Shown piece by piece: positions 35,365 to 46,928 of a DNA stretch of 64,000 bases. The number at the start of each line of letters is the position of its first letter. Positions within the stretch are counted from its first letter, which is position 1. Source of the DNA: Euphorbia lathyris (Eukaryota > Streptophyta > Magnoliopsida > Malpighiales > Euphorbiaceae). A model generated the notes under the pieces. It was not told where the DNA came from. It did not search any database and worked only from the letters and a program-made list of their open reading frames with translations. A program made the position numbers and the translations under genes. Where the stretch lies: contig NC_088916.1 of assembly GCF_963576675.1 (NCBI RefSeq), positions 17,894,501-17,958,500 on the forward strand. Direction: 5' to 3'.

Positions 35365-36910
35365 TATCGAATGAGATTCTAACAATGCGGACACGTGCCC
35401 AAGACGGCATTTTTAAGCCTATTCGAAAATTAAACCTTCATGTTTCCACCACCATCTCTCCTCTTCCTTCTAACCCTTCTGTTGCATTGCGTGACGGAAT
35501 GCCATGACCGAGGAATTTGATGCTCTTATTAAAAATAATACGTGGGTCTTTGTACCCCGTCCTCCTAATGCAAATATTTTGCGAAGTTGGTGGATTTTCA
35601 GGCATAAGATCAATGCTGATGGCTCTTTTGAGCGATATAAGGCCCGCTTGGTTGGCAATGGAGCAAATCAATTGGTGGGGATTGATTGCGGGGAAACTTT
35701 CAGTCCAGTTGTGAAGCCAGCCACTATTCGAGCAGTTCTAAGCATTGCTCTTTCCAAAAATTGGGGTATTCACCAACTCGACGTCAAAAATGCCTTTCTA
35801 CATGGTGACCTTCATGAGACTATATACATGCATCAGCCTTTGGGGTTTCGAGATCCTGCTAGACCTGATTATGTATGTTTGCTCCAAAAATCTTTATATG
35901 GTCTCAAACAGGCCCCTCGGGCTTGGTATCAACGGTTTGCAACCTTTCTCTCTACTTTGGGTTTTGCTCATAGTATGTCTGATCACTCACTTTTTGTGTT
36001 TCGCCAATGCACGGAGATTGCTTATTTGCTTCTTTATGTTGATGATATTGTTCTAACGGCCTCATCTGATAAATTGCGTTCCTCCAACATCACTAAATTG
36101 GGTAATGAATTTGCCATGAAAGATTTAGGGCCGTTGAACTACTTCCTAGGGATCTCTGTCACTCGCTCACCTGGCTCTCTCTTCCTTTCTCAAAAGAAAT
36201 ATGCTTCAGAAATTATAGAGAAAGCTGGTCTCAGCTCTTCGAATCCTTGTGCCACTCCGGTCTCAGCTCGTCCCGATATATCCTATGCGATTCAGCAAGT
36301 GTGTTTATTCATGCATGATCCAAAAACACAGCATATGGCAGCCATAAAGCGCATTCTTCGGTATATCAAAGGTACATTGAATCTCGGTCTTACTCTCACT
36401 CCATCATCTCTTGGTTCATTGGTCTCTTACACTGACGTCGATTGGGGAGGTTGTCCGGATACCCGACGTTCCACCTCTGGTTATTGTGTTTTTCTTGGGG
36501 ACAATCTCATCTCCTGGTCCGCCAAGAGGCAACCAACCCTCTCTCGCTCGAGTGACGAAGCCGAGTATAGGGGCGTCGCAAATGTTGTCTCCGAAACTTG
36601 TTGGATTCGAAATCTCCTACTCGAACTTCACTGTCCCATTCGGAAGTCCACTTTGGTTTATTGTGATAATGTCAGTGCCGTTTATTTGTCCGAGAATCCT
36701 GTTCAGCACCAGCGGACCAAACATGTCGAGATGGATATACATTTTGTACGGGAAAAAGTCGCCAAAGGCGAGGTTCGAGTTCTTCATGTTCCTTCTCGAC
36801 ATCAACTTGCGGACATCTTCACCAAAGGCCTTCCTTCTGTATTGTTTGATGATTTTCGGGCTAGTCTCAACGTGCGTCCTCCTCCTGTTTCGACTACGGG
36901 GGTGTGTTAG
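35365..36910 (+). pseudogene. Copia RT-RNase H fragment inside the CACTA element
   Basis: From about 35370 the frame reads MRTRAQDGIFKPIRKLNLHV; after a one-base shift near 35494 it continues from ATG 35504: MTEEFDALIKNNTWVFVPRP, KARLVGNGANQLVGIDCGE, LYGLKQAPRAWYQRF, YVDDIVLT, YTDVDWGGCPDTRRSTSGYC, YCDNVSAVYLSENPVQHQ, ending at a TAG at 36908-36910. Catalytic YVDD and the RNase H core are kept over 468 codons without a stop. Between CATPVS and ARPDISYA about 40-50 residues present in relatives are missing in frame. Only the 3' half of a copia element is present, in opposite orientation to the CACTA ORF pieces. Confidence 0.88.
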
Positions 36911-37098
36911 ATATTGTTATATATGTTAATATTCTCTCTTTATTGTATTTCCTATTATAAAGCATAATTATAGGAATTATACCATAATTGTATTGTATTT
37001 CCTATTATAATTACCTCTAGCATAATTATAGGAATCATACTATTGTATAAATACCCCTTTCATGATTAATAGAAAATCAAAGGATTCACAATCCAACA
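36905..37098 (+). repeat. 3' LTR of the copia fragment
   Basis: TGTTAGATATTG at 36905 follows a purine tract ACGGGGGTG, and ATCCAACA ends at 37098, giving a 194-bp LTR with TG...CA ends. It contains a near-tandem duplication of TTGTATTTCCTATTATAA. There is no 5' LTR; the copia fragment is 5'-truncated. Confidence 0.75.
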
Positions 37099-37607
37099 TC
37101 TTTTTCATATAAAAAAAGAAGACCTGCAAAGTTGAGAGTTATTTTAGTTAAAGAGGATTGGATGGAGGGGTGAAAGGTTAGGAAAAAGATTGGGTGCGTA
37201 AAAGAAAGGGGTGAGGGACAGAGATGGACATAGCTGAGATCCAGAATGAAAGAAATTAGAGGGACAAAGATCAGAGAGAAATAGGGTATATCAAAACAAT
37301 ATAAGAAAAAGGGGGGAAGAATTAAAAACTTTCCCGCTTCTATTTCGTTTCCCAGTTCAAAAAACCTTTTGCTTATTATTTGACTTTCTATTTACAATTT
37401 AGTTTTTTTTAATTATTTTTTTATCTCCAGCGAAATTTCACTGGTATATTATAATTTTCGTCCCTAATCAGTAGCGGAATAAATATGGCTGCTATTTCAC
37501 TGTAGATCACCAGCGGAAACTGCTTCCGCTGCTGTTCCGCCGGTGATCAGCAGCGAAAATAATTCCGCTGCTGATTTCCGCTGCTGATCAGCTGTTTTCT
37601 TGTAGTG

Positions 37608-37700
37608 AATATAGCATAAACTTAGGCCTCATGTATAAAATAGCACCAAGATAGACTTCACATTTATAAAATAATACGAATTTAAGCTTAATGTTTTACA
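37608..37700. repeat. Degenerate tandem repeat, right part
   Basis: AATATAGCATAAACTTAGGC and ATAGCACCAAGATAGACTT continue the array seen at 32357-32604, on the far side of the CACTA insertion. Confidence 0.6.
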
Positions 37701-40700
37701 AAATTTTAAATAAATTTATATGATTTTTTTTATTATTGAAGGTCAGCTTTGCCATGAATATTTGTGGAAATTTTAAGTCTCCCTCCCATTCCTGTTTCCC
37801 AAATTTTACTAGCGTTTGATTTAAAATTATTGGTTTTGCGCCTAATTTTGAAGTTAAATTCATCTCGTTTTGCTTCAAATTTTAGTGTATTGCCTTGCCT
37901 TGCTGTGCTATATTCAGTCTGTTCTTTATTTTCAGATTGAATTTTTTTGTTAATAATTTTCAGATATTGGGCTGAAACAGTCCAAAAGTTTAACTAATTG
38001 ATTTTGTCTGTTCTGTGATAATGAAGATGTAATCAAAAGGTCATGTAAAATAGGAACTATTTCATTCTGTTTCTTATGTTATTATTTGATTAAGGTCAGG
38101 TAAGATGCTAAGTTGCTAACTGATCTCTGAATTAATTGTTCTGTGAAATAACATTTGAGATCTTTTGTTGGTTTAACCTATTAGCTAGTCCTAAGTGACA
38201 TCATTTTCTCATCATTTGTATGTAAACGAGCCTCTTGTTGTTTTCCTTGCAACATACAATTTGGAAATTAAGAGTGATAAAGAGTAACAATGAAGTATGT
38301 TTAAGAAACTTCTAAATTCATTAACTCAAGACTTCATTATGTTATGTAGTACCATTTTTGTTAAGTTGAAATAACAAAATGACCTTTATCCTTGAATATT
38401 AGCTTTGGAAACTCAAAAAGGTTTCATTGAGCATGCCCATTAGTTATTGGTGCTTTTACTTTCTAAGCTTTGAAATTTATTTTCTTATTGACAATTGAAT
38501 TAAGGTAAAATGGTAATATACGAATGTGTTAGAAGTTGACATGTCTATTTTTGGATGTTATTTTGGTTTAGAAAATGAGGTGCCACATATTTCTTGTAAT
38601 GGATGAAGATGTTAGTTGTTCACAAATGGTTTTGTTTGCAGATATACACTCATGGGCAACAACTGGTTCTCCATTCTTAGGAATTAATTAATGTTTCATT
38701 TTTTAGAATCATCCTTTGATGTGATCAGCAACCCTGCGGTTCATTCCTTTTAGTTTTCTTCCAACACCTCTCTGGAAAATGTGTTATCTAGTAGCTGACA
38801 ATGTAAAAGAGGGACTTGAATTTTACTCTAAAGCTTCCTTATATGGTTGCAATTTGCAAAGTATTCCACTGAAGAAAGAGAGTAATAGATTTTTAGCATA
38901 TGGCGAAGTACCATGATACAACTGCTATGTTATTATTTGTACATTCTGAATAATGTAGTGATTCTAAGGGTATTGTCTCCAAGTAAGGATTGATTCACAA
39001 CTGCTTTTAGCTCCAGATTGTAATATATCTGATCTAGTTTCTACTAATTCTACTTTCTGAATCTCAGTAGATCATTGCTCTCACAAACTCTTATTTTTTC
39101 ATATTCTACATGGTAAGATACTAAGATTGTTCTCTTCTCCTATAACAATTCTCCATATATGAGCCCTTGTGCTTCATCTTTTGAGATGAAAATTTAATTT
39201 TAAGCTTAATCAGTCTTCCAAAATTATCCATGTATTTTGGAAGAGATGTTATGAATTTGTGATTTGGGTCTTGTTTATTTTCCAGAGCATGTTTAAGACC
39301 TTCTAGGCGTGCTAAGAAAGCTTCTCGCTTGATCTTGTCCTCTGTAATATCACCACAGTTGGTAATTTTACTTACTCTTCACCTGATTTAGGAAATCAAT
39401 TTTGCACTCTTTAGTTGCTTGTATTTCGCAATGGCGATTTGTAGAAAACTGCTTTGTGATTTCCTTTGATTTGACGAGGTTCAAGAAGATTATTTGTGAA
39501 TTAAATGCTTCTCTTTTGTCCTTGTTTCAAAAGCTAGTGTAATAGATAACAATTTGGTAATCTGTCAACAAGTTAGTAAATTCAATTTTCTGTTGTACTC
39601 ATGAGGTGTGCTGTTCTTCAGTTTTGCTACATAAGGCATTTTTGCACATAGTGGCCCAACCAATGCTTGTACAACAGTCAAAATGTACCAGTGATATCAG
39701 TTAATTTCATTCTGTATAGTGATTTTTTTTATACTTCGAATCAAAAGAGGGGATCATGGATCTAATTTCTATCCTTCAATGCTTGTGTTATTTGCTACTT
39801 ATTGGAAGTTTTTTATTCTCCATGCCTTCATCTGATTTTCCCATGCTTATATTTCCTTGGAATTCACCAGAAATCAGCTATACATAGACAATTTCCTGAG
39901 GATAAAAAGTATTTAATCACCGACAAACAAATAGAAACAGAACCTACTAATATTTAACATGTCTACCCGTCCACCTATGTCCGTTGAAAACATAATAAGA
40001 TGCAAGATTTAAAATCAAATTAAAGTGGGTTTAGTTCAAATTTCAAACCTGGTAACGCCTCTATACTGTGAAGTTCTTTGGCCAAATGTGTCAATAGACT
40101 TCCTATGAACAGGTTGCTTTTGGCCTACTTTTGCAGAGCCTCTCTTATTGGTTTCTACAGCCAAAGATTCAGAAGAAGCAGGTGACAATATATTATTAGT
40201 TTCTATAATATATGATTGGCACTTGGCAGTGCCAGTCTTAGGCTATACTGTGATATGAGATAACATCTATGGAGACAATAGAGAATGTATGCTTTTATAG
40301 ATGTTTTCTTCTGTAATCTTATGGATAACAGAATAATTTTCTCCTGAACTTGTATTGAGTTCGACTAAACAATTTGCCCAATTTGAATACATGTCATTGT
40401 CCATTGGTTGAATGTGCATACATGCCATTCTTGTAGTTTGTCAAGCAATACAAAATTTCATGTCAAAATTGACCAGAAAAGTCATTTTGGAGTTAAGAAT
40501 ATAATTTCAGGGGCATAATGTACTAATTTCTGTGATCTTACTACATAGTTTGAAGTTGTTTGGAAACCCTCAGAATTCAGAAATCTATTTTATCGCACAA
40601 TATCTTTTTGTCCAAGTCTTGCAAATACAAAACGGGTTGCATTCTTACAAGTTTGATATGTTTGATTGGTTCTCTACACAACAAAGGCTGGTGAGCAATG

Positions 40701-40852
40701 TAGAATCAGGGGTGAGAAGTGGGATGAGGAGGCTGAACAGGACATATTAGTTTTATCTTTAATTTTCTTGCAAATCAAATCCAGAACAGGACAGATTTGA
40801 TTTGATTTTACTTTAGCTATTATTTTCGGATAAAAGATCCTCTTCCTTGCAG
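37701..40852. other. AT-rich DNA upstream of the CFIm25-like exons
   Basis: No confident gene. The texture (unique, AT-rich, T-rich tracts before AG) is like plant introns and may belong to the CFIm25-like locus, whose first exon I could not find. One minus-strand frame of about 85 codons at 39122-39375 (KREAFLARLEGLKHALENKQ) looks protein-like but lacks an ATG at its start. Confidence 0.35.
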
Positions 40853-40918
40853 GGATGAAACCTTAGCTGATCGTCTTCAGAGGATCAAATCTAGGTACTT
40901 TCTTCTCCTTTTTTTTAA

Positions 40919-41157
40919 GGGATAAGTACAAAAAAAAATGCCTGTGGTATACCGGATTTGCGAACTGGGACCTGTGTTTTTTTTTTACAAACGGAGGTCT
41001 GTGATAAACGCCGTTAGCAAAGAACGGATTTTTTCACTCACTCCGTCATTTATGCTTACGTGGCACTTTGACCCAAATGTTGACCAGGGGCAAAACAGGG
41101 ATTAAATGAAATATTTTATATATAAACCCAAAAAACACAAATCCCCAATATCGCACC
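40919..41157. repeat. MULE left TIR
   Basis: About 240 bp matching the reverse complement of 46690-46928 with a few substitutions and small homopolymer length changes. It includes GGTATACCGGATTTGCGAAC and TTTATGCTTACGTGGCAC. Confidence 0.93.
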
Positions 41158-41305
41158 CCTTCTTCTTCTCCCCTTTCCCTAATTCGATTTCCCTCTCCCA
41201 AATTGCAAACCCTAATTCCTTAATTGGATACCCAACACACCCGTTCTGGCACGAATTGTAACTCTACGTCCACCCTATTGTAATCCCGAACGCGTTTCAA
41301 GTAGG

Positions 41306-41779
41306 ATGAGTCGAACATCCTTAAATTCGTGGGTGCAGGGAAGTCAAGAAGAATGGGCAGGACCTGTGAGATGCAATTGCGGATTCATTTCACCACTACG
41401 AACAGCTAAGACGCCGGGGAACATGGGCAGGCGGTTTTTTGGTTGTGGGTGTTTTAAGGAGGTGAATGGCTGTAATTTCTTTGAATGAATTGATGAATTG
41501 CCATGCAGGAGGGGAAAGATGGTGTTATTAGCATTGAAGGATGAGAGAAAGGTATTGCAATTGCTCAGAAAAGGATTGAAGAGTTGGAGGTGGAGTTGAG
41601 TTTGGCTAAAAAGATGGTGGCAGAAAAAGAAATCGTTGGGCAGAGTGAGAGGCAGGGAAGAAGATGGACATGGAACTGCTGTATAGGAAATGTAGTTTGC
41701 TTGGTTATTGTCATAATAGGGTTAGAGATGTATTGGTTGGATTTAGGGAACAATTATAGGAATTCTTTGGCACCTTGAA
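41306..41779 (+). pseudogene. zf-GRF zinc-finger protein carried by the MULE
   Basis: ATG 41306 starts MSRTSLNSWVQGSQEEWAGP, then VRCNCGFISPLRTAKTPGNM, GRRFFGCGCFKEVNGCNFFE. This is the GRF zinc-finger pattern (C-x-C...GRxFxxC...C-x-FF). The frame meets a TGA at 41486-41488 where the family has Trp, explainable as TGG to TGA. After a further one-base shift a coiled-coil (IEELEVELSLAKKMVAEKE) and a hydrophobic membrane-like segment (NVVCLVIVIIGLEMYWL) follow to a stop at 41779. This layout (GRF finger, coiled coil, C-terminal membrane segment) is a known type of small plant protein. It lies inside the TIRs, so it moves with the MULE. Function in transposition is unknown. Confidence 0.75.
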
Positions 41780-42499
41780 TTGTTCTTGAATTGTTCTTGG
41801 ATTTTTTGGTATGTATTTGGTATTCTGTGATACCAATTGGGCATGAAATTAGATTTTGTATGAAATGTTACTTAGTGTTATGAATTAGTATTGGAATTCT
41901 ATGATATGAATTGCTTAAGTTTCATGTTTTTCTTGTTGACACAAAATGGGAATTGGTTAGAATTATGTAAAGGTATTGGGTAAACTGGAGTAGGTTATTT
42001 AGGTATGGATTAAGGTTGATATTGGCGACATTAGCAAGCATATTCATTATGTATTTGCAATGAAGCCTGTAATTGACAAAAAAATGGACACTTACTTGAC
42101 ACACAACTGTATTGTAGAGACCTGTAATTGAAAAGAAATGGACACTTAATTGTAAGCTCTTGAAACTGTAATTGACACATAATTGTAAGCATTGTATAGA
42201 CCTGTAATTTAATCCCAAAACATCGAAGATGCATTACAAAAGCAGTTAAGTCAACATCGTTCAATCGTCTTAACTAAACCTGTAATAACATACACAAAAA
42301 ACAGGGTACTTCACACCCGCTAGACACAGAAATTTTACTACAAAGCATCTAAAAACAGGGTACTTCAGACCCGATAGCCACATAAACAGAGTACTGCTCT
42401 GGGTACTTCAGACCCACAAAAAAACATCTAACATGCTATAAGCATCCAAAAAAACATCTAATATGCTGTAAGCATCCAAAAAAACATCTAATCCCAAGC

Positions 42500-45400
42500 T
42501 CATTTTTTCAGCCTCCGTAAGATATCTTCGAGTGTCGTCTTGCTTGCACTTGGAGGCTGTGAACTCGCCATAGTTTGGCGCTGTGAACTCGTCATTGGTT
42601 GGGGCTGCGAACTTGAAACTGCAGGTATTCTTGCAGAGAGTGGAGTTGATGCTGGTTGTGGCTGTGATAATGGTGTTCTTACACGCCTACTTGGCAATGC
42701 AGATGATGAAGGCCGAGATGATGGTGCAGATGTACGAGCGTTCTTCTTTGGTCTTCCAGCCCGTCTAGGGGGTGAGGACTATAAAAAAACATGAAAACTA
42801 AATCATTATGCACAAAAAATTAGATAATGTAAACAAATGACCATTTCTCATTAGATATAACCTTACCTGGACATTCAATTCTTTGTTTTTGGCTCTCCTC
42901 ATCCTCCTTTGCCAGCCGGTTTCGCCTGTAACAGACGCGGTACAACCTCTAACATTATGCCCTTCTTTCTTGCAATTACCACATACGAGAATTCCTCCTG
43001 CTCTTGTTACCTTGTATGGATTTCTCGGTTCATCGGACCGCCTAGTTCTTTTCTTCTTAGGCCTTCCTGCAGGTTTTTTCACAACCCATGGGTGGATGTC
43101 TGGAAGATCTGTTTTCTCCCATTCCTCCTTGCTTGGTATTGGTGCCATTATATGACTGTATACACTTAAGTAAACAACTTTGGAGAAGTACTCATGCACA
43201 TATGCCTCAGGCAGCTCCCTATTCTTGAAAATAGCGGATATTGCATGTTTGCAAGGGATACCACTTATATCCCACATCCTACAGTTACATGTCCTATCTT
43301 GCAAATTAACAACGCTGGTGTAATCCCCACAATCAACAGAATAAAGCTTTTGCCCAGCGGGAGTCGCGATACAACCTCTAGCACTCAATTTGAGCTTCTC
43401 CAGCTTCTCTTGATAGTAAGGACAAATATCACCCCTATATTTCTTCATACCTTCAGTATTCACATGAATTCTCTTCATCATTTTCTTCCTAATCCACTCA
43501 AAGCAACTAACCACAGGTTTATCCCTACTCTTCTTAATATAAGCATTGAAGCACTCACTCATATTGTTTTGCACATCATCGGATTTTGTTTCAATAGAGA
43601 AATAGCACCTAGCTCATGTCTTGGGATCTTTCTCCATCACCCATGTCCATGCTGCTCCATCAAATGCCTTAAGCTTGTCCATATAGTGTTCCCACAGCCT
43701 AACAGTCCCAGCCTTAGCAGCATCCCACAACACCTTCTTGTACTCTAGTCCTTTGAATATGAGCTTCATGTTGTCATACATGTGCTTCACACAGAACCTA
43801 TGCTCTACCCCAGGAATCAACTTCTCCATAGCTTCAACCAAACCCTGTGCAAATACATAAACAATTATAAAAATCTATCCAATTCCATAATAATTAGATC
43901 AAATTTAATAAGGAACAAAAGTATTGTTACCTTTTGCTTATCAGACATAAAAATCCACTTTGTTGCCCTGGGATTCCCAAAATCATTGAATAGATTCTCC
44001 AAGAACCACTCCCATGATGCTTTGCATTCACTGTCTACCATTGCCATAGCCAATGGATACATTTGCTCGTTTCCATCTCTTGCCACGACAGACAAAATCT
44101 GGCCACCTAATGGTGTTTTTAGAAAGCACCCATCAAGCCCTATTATTGGTCTCAAGCCAGACTGAAAACCTTCTAACTGTGCATTGAACCTCACATACAT
44201 ATATTGGAAAGTAACTATCTCTTTGGGTAGCCTTGTAAGCTCTCCTTCTCTAGGCACCTCAACCCTTTCCAACTCAAGCTCAGTTTTAAATCTGACTCTG
44301 CTACCGGGCATCTGTTTCTCTATTGTTGCACCATAATCAAACAATCTCCTGCATTGCTCCTTTGCAGCTCCATCAACCAACTTCTTTGCAAGATTTCTTG
44401 CTCTGTAACACTTTGCTGCAGACACCTCAGATCCCAATTCCCTTTGGACCTTATTACCTAGCGCATCAACATCATAACTGGGATTGTCCCTCAAATCCTC
44501 TAGATATTTCTCTGCAATGTAAGAAGAACCTATAAGCCTGTTTCTGTTATCCCTAGGACACTGATGGACTGGCTGAAATGTCTTCACTTGAAATGTGTCA
44601 TACTGACGTAGCTTAGAAGCATGCACTTTGAATCCACATTTATGCTTGCACCTAACTGTCACCTTCTGTTGATTGTTATTCACGAAGATGTAGTCATAGC
44701 CATTATGAATAGACCAATCCTTCAGAGCCTTCCTAAACACACGCACATTAGTAAACCTCATACCTACACATAGTTCGGGAATGGAAGAACCACTATTCTT
44801 ATTGAAGTCCGTATAGTGTGGACCTTCATCATCAGAGCCCTTAAAACTACGCAACTCATCACTATCATATCCTCTCTCATTAAATTCGTCCATATCATTA
44901 TCCTCCAAATCATTGCCACTTGCATATGTCCTTGGGATATCTCCAATCGGCTCTACTTCTTCCTCTAGTGATTCTGACTCACTATCCTCCTCATTGCTAC
45001 CACCATTTGGAACATAAGTACTGTCTTCAGAATCAGACCCCATGTCATCATTGTTAGGAGTGTGAACATCCTCATCCTCCGTATCACTGACATCACTGTC
45101 ATCAGAATCAGGCCCTCCTTCATTAGTGTCATCACTGTCGTCATAAGCAGACCCTCCCTCATTAGTGTCAACATTGATACCAGTATCATCATTGGCACCC
45201 ATTTCCTCCAAATTATCCATATTGGCACCCATATCCTCCAAATTATCCACATTGGCACCCATATCCTCCAAATTATCCACATTGGCACCCATATCCTCCA
45301 AATTATCCACATTGGCACCCATATCCTCCAAATTATCCTCATTGGCACCCATATCCTCCAAATTATCCACATTGGCACCCATATCCTCCAAATTATCCTC

Positions 45401-45952
45401 ATTGGCACCCATATCCTCCAAATTATCCTCATTGGCACCAATCTCAAAACTCCAAGCATTGGCACCAACCTCCACACTCCCCTCATTGGCACCAACCGCA
45501 ACACTCTCATTACTGGCATCAACCTCAACATTCTCATCATTCGCACCAATATCAAAACTCCAATCATTCTCACCATTAGAGGAAGGGTAAACATTTGTGC
45601 TTGGGATATCGTTTATGTCACACCTATTGTCATCAATCACTTGTAATGGCTTTATCTCCATGTAGTAAATGTCTATATGCGGATACCCTGCATTAAAGTC
45701 AATGAAGTCTCGAACACTCTTATCGTTAACAATCTCCTCAATTCCTTCTGATCCAGATAACCCAGCGATCTTGTACCACATTTGTACTGAGTGTTTGTAC
45801 CCTACATCCTTCCCAATATCCGCTAGCTCAAAGTAGCTCATGTAGTCAATATCCATTTTCACCATCCTCGTTTTACCTCCAACGTATAGTTGTTTGTCCA
45901 TGTCTACCCATTTACCACCGTAATGAATAATCAACGTATGCATTGTAGCCAT
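42500..45952 (-). pseudogene. MURA-type MULE transposase, three exons, one stop
   Basis: Exon 1 45952-43931, exon 2 43844-42867, exon 3 42778-42500; introns have GT...AG ends and keep phase 0, for about 1091 residues. Domains in order: N-terminal PB1-like region (HTLIIHYGGKW), acidic GAN-repeat region (about residues 150-270), MuDR DNA-binding region with CKHKCGFKVHAS, DDE core with GLDGCFLKTPLGG (first Asp), FMSDKQKGL (second Asp) and NNMSECFNAYI (Glu), SWIM finger CNCRMWDISGIPCKH, basic tail with CCHC knuckle CGNCKKEGHNVRGC, and an S/P/Q-rich end. The single lesion seen is TGA at 43614-43616, where TGG is expected. It would cut and join MULE ends in the nucleus. Confidence 0.93.
45190..45433 (-). 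repeat. 30-bp minisatellite coding GAN(E/V)DNLEDM repeats
   Basis: Eight units of 30 bp inside transposase exon 1 encode the ten-residue acidic repeat MGANxDNLED. More diverged GAN-containing units follow toward the N-terminus of the protein (45433-45560). Unit length is a multiple of three, so frame is kept. The repeat is stop-free in several frames on both strands, which makes long spurious frames. Confidence 0.93.
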
Positions 45953-46689
45953 GATTGCTGTACATCAAACAAGTAATAGCATATCAACAATTTTCATTCA
46001 CACTATTCATTCAACAATATTCATTCACATGACATCGAACTAATGACAGAACAAATCAACATGACATTGAACTAAAGTACAACTCTAAACTCATATGCCA
46101 TCGAAATAAAGACAGTCCAAATCAATAATATTCATTCACACCAACAACGTCTAAGTATAAACATTCATTTGTCCCATTATCATTGTACATCATACAAGAA
46201 ATAGCATCAACTTAAAGACAACTCTGATCTCACGATCATTACAAAAACAACTCTGAACTAACAAGACATCAAATTAAAGGCAACCCAAATCAACAAACGT
46301 CATTAACACTAACATGCAACCTTAACAACAACGACCACAAATTCGCAACATCGTACAAGAAAAATCGTATATACGAAATCCTATCGCAAAAACCCTAACT
46401 AAAAGAAACAGAACGTAAAGAAATCGAGATTAGAGGGCTGTGCGAACAGTGTGTGTACCTTGATTTCCAAGCTTTTACACCCTCAAATAGTGGTCTTCAC
46501 CCTTACTTCTGCTCCTTCATACTTTCTTATGATTTTCCGTTTTCTTGGAAAATAGGTTGGAAACGAACCGTATGATGCAAGAGATGATGAATTTCAACTT
46601 TTCCCCTCCAAATTCCGACTTAAAGGTGAGGTTTTTCAGTGGTTTGTGGTGCCTGGTACTGTTGAAGTTCGAAGGTTGGAATATGAAGA

Positions 46690-46928
46690 GGTGCGATATT
46701 GGGGTCTGTGTTTTTTGGGTTTATATATACAATATTTCATTTAATCCTTGTTTTTCCCCTGGTTAACATTTGGGCCAAAGTGCCACGTAAGCATAAATGA
46801 CGGAGTGAGTGAAAAAATCCGTTCTTTGCTAACGGCGTTTATCACAGACCTCCGTTTGTAAAAAAAAAACCACAGGTCCCAGTTCGCAAATCCGGTATAC
46901 CACATGCATTTTTTTTGTACTTATCCCT
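46690..46928. repeat. MULE right TIR
   Basis: Reverse-complement partner of 40919-41157. Transcription of the transposase probably starts within or just inside this TIR, since the ATG is at 45952. Confidence 0.93.

Larger units (their letters stand above)
32605..37607. mobile_element. Complete CACTA (En/Spm-type) transposon, 5.0 kb
   Basis: The left end CACTACAAGAAAA at 32605 and right end TTTTCTTGTAGTG at 37607 are inverted repeats, flanked by a 3-bp TSD AAT (32602-32604 and 37608-37610). The sequence outside joins into the same degenerate tandem repeat. Subterminal arrays of CCAGCGGA / TCCGCTGGT words occur at 32628-32890 and 37425-37590, as expected for CACTA transposase-binding regions. 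Inside are minus-strand fragments that may derive from the element's own ORF and a plus-strand copia 3' fragment with one LTR. Full transposase is absent, so it would be non-autonomous. Confidence 0.93.
40919..46928 (-). mobile_element. Mutator-like element (MULE) with 240-bp TIRs
   Basis: 6010 bp from GGGATAAGTAC (40919) to its inverted partner ending at 46928. The terminal inverted repeats extend about 240 bp and are almost identical. A perfect 9-bp TSD TTTTTTTAA lies at 40910-40918 and 46929-46937, the MULE hallmark. It carries a three-exon MURA-type transposase on the minus strand and a small zf-GRF gene on the plus strand, the two converging. It sits in an intron of a CFIm25-like gene. 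High TIR similarity and few coding lesions suggest recent activity. Confidence 0.96.

Noticed and set aside
35206..35394. Short minus-strand Ser/Leu-rich frame in the CACTA element
   Set aside because: Low complexity (from a GA-rich stretch) and it runs into the start of the plus-strand copia fragment.
38955..38962. TGTAGTG as a CACTA right end
   Set aside because: The context AATAATGTAGTGATT lacks the TTTTCTTG part and any matching left end or TSD.
43194..44165. Plus-strand frames opposite the MULE transposase exon 2
   Set aside because: Antisense to a well-supported coding exon, and no recognisable domain.
45190..45433. CRISPR-like regular repeats
   Set aside because: The 30-bp units are directly adjacent without spacers and lie in a coding exon of a plant MULE.
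45062..45646. Long plus-strand frames (IGTHILQI and SSKLSTLAP repeats) opposite the MULE transposase
   Set aside because: They are shadows of the 30-bp minisatellite, which lacks stops in several frames; the minus-strand frame is the one that continues into real transposase domains.
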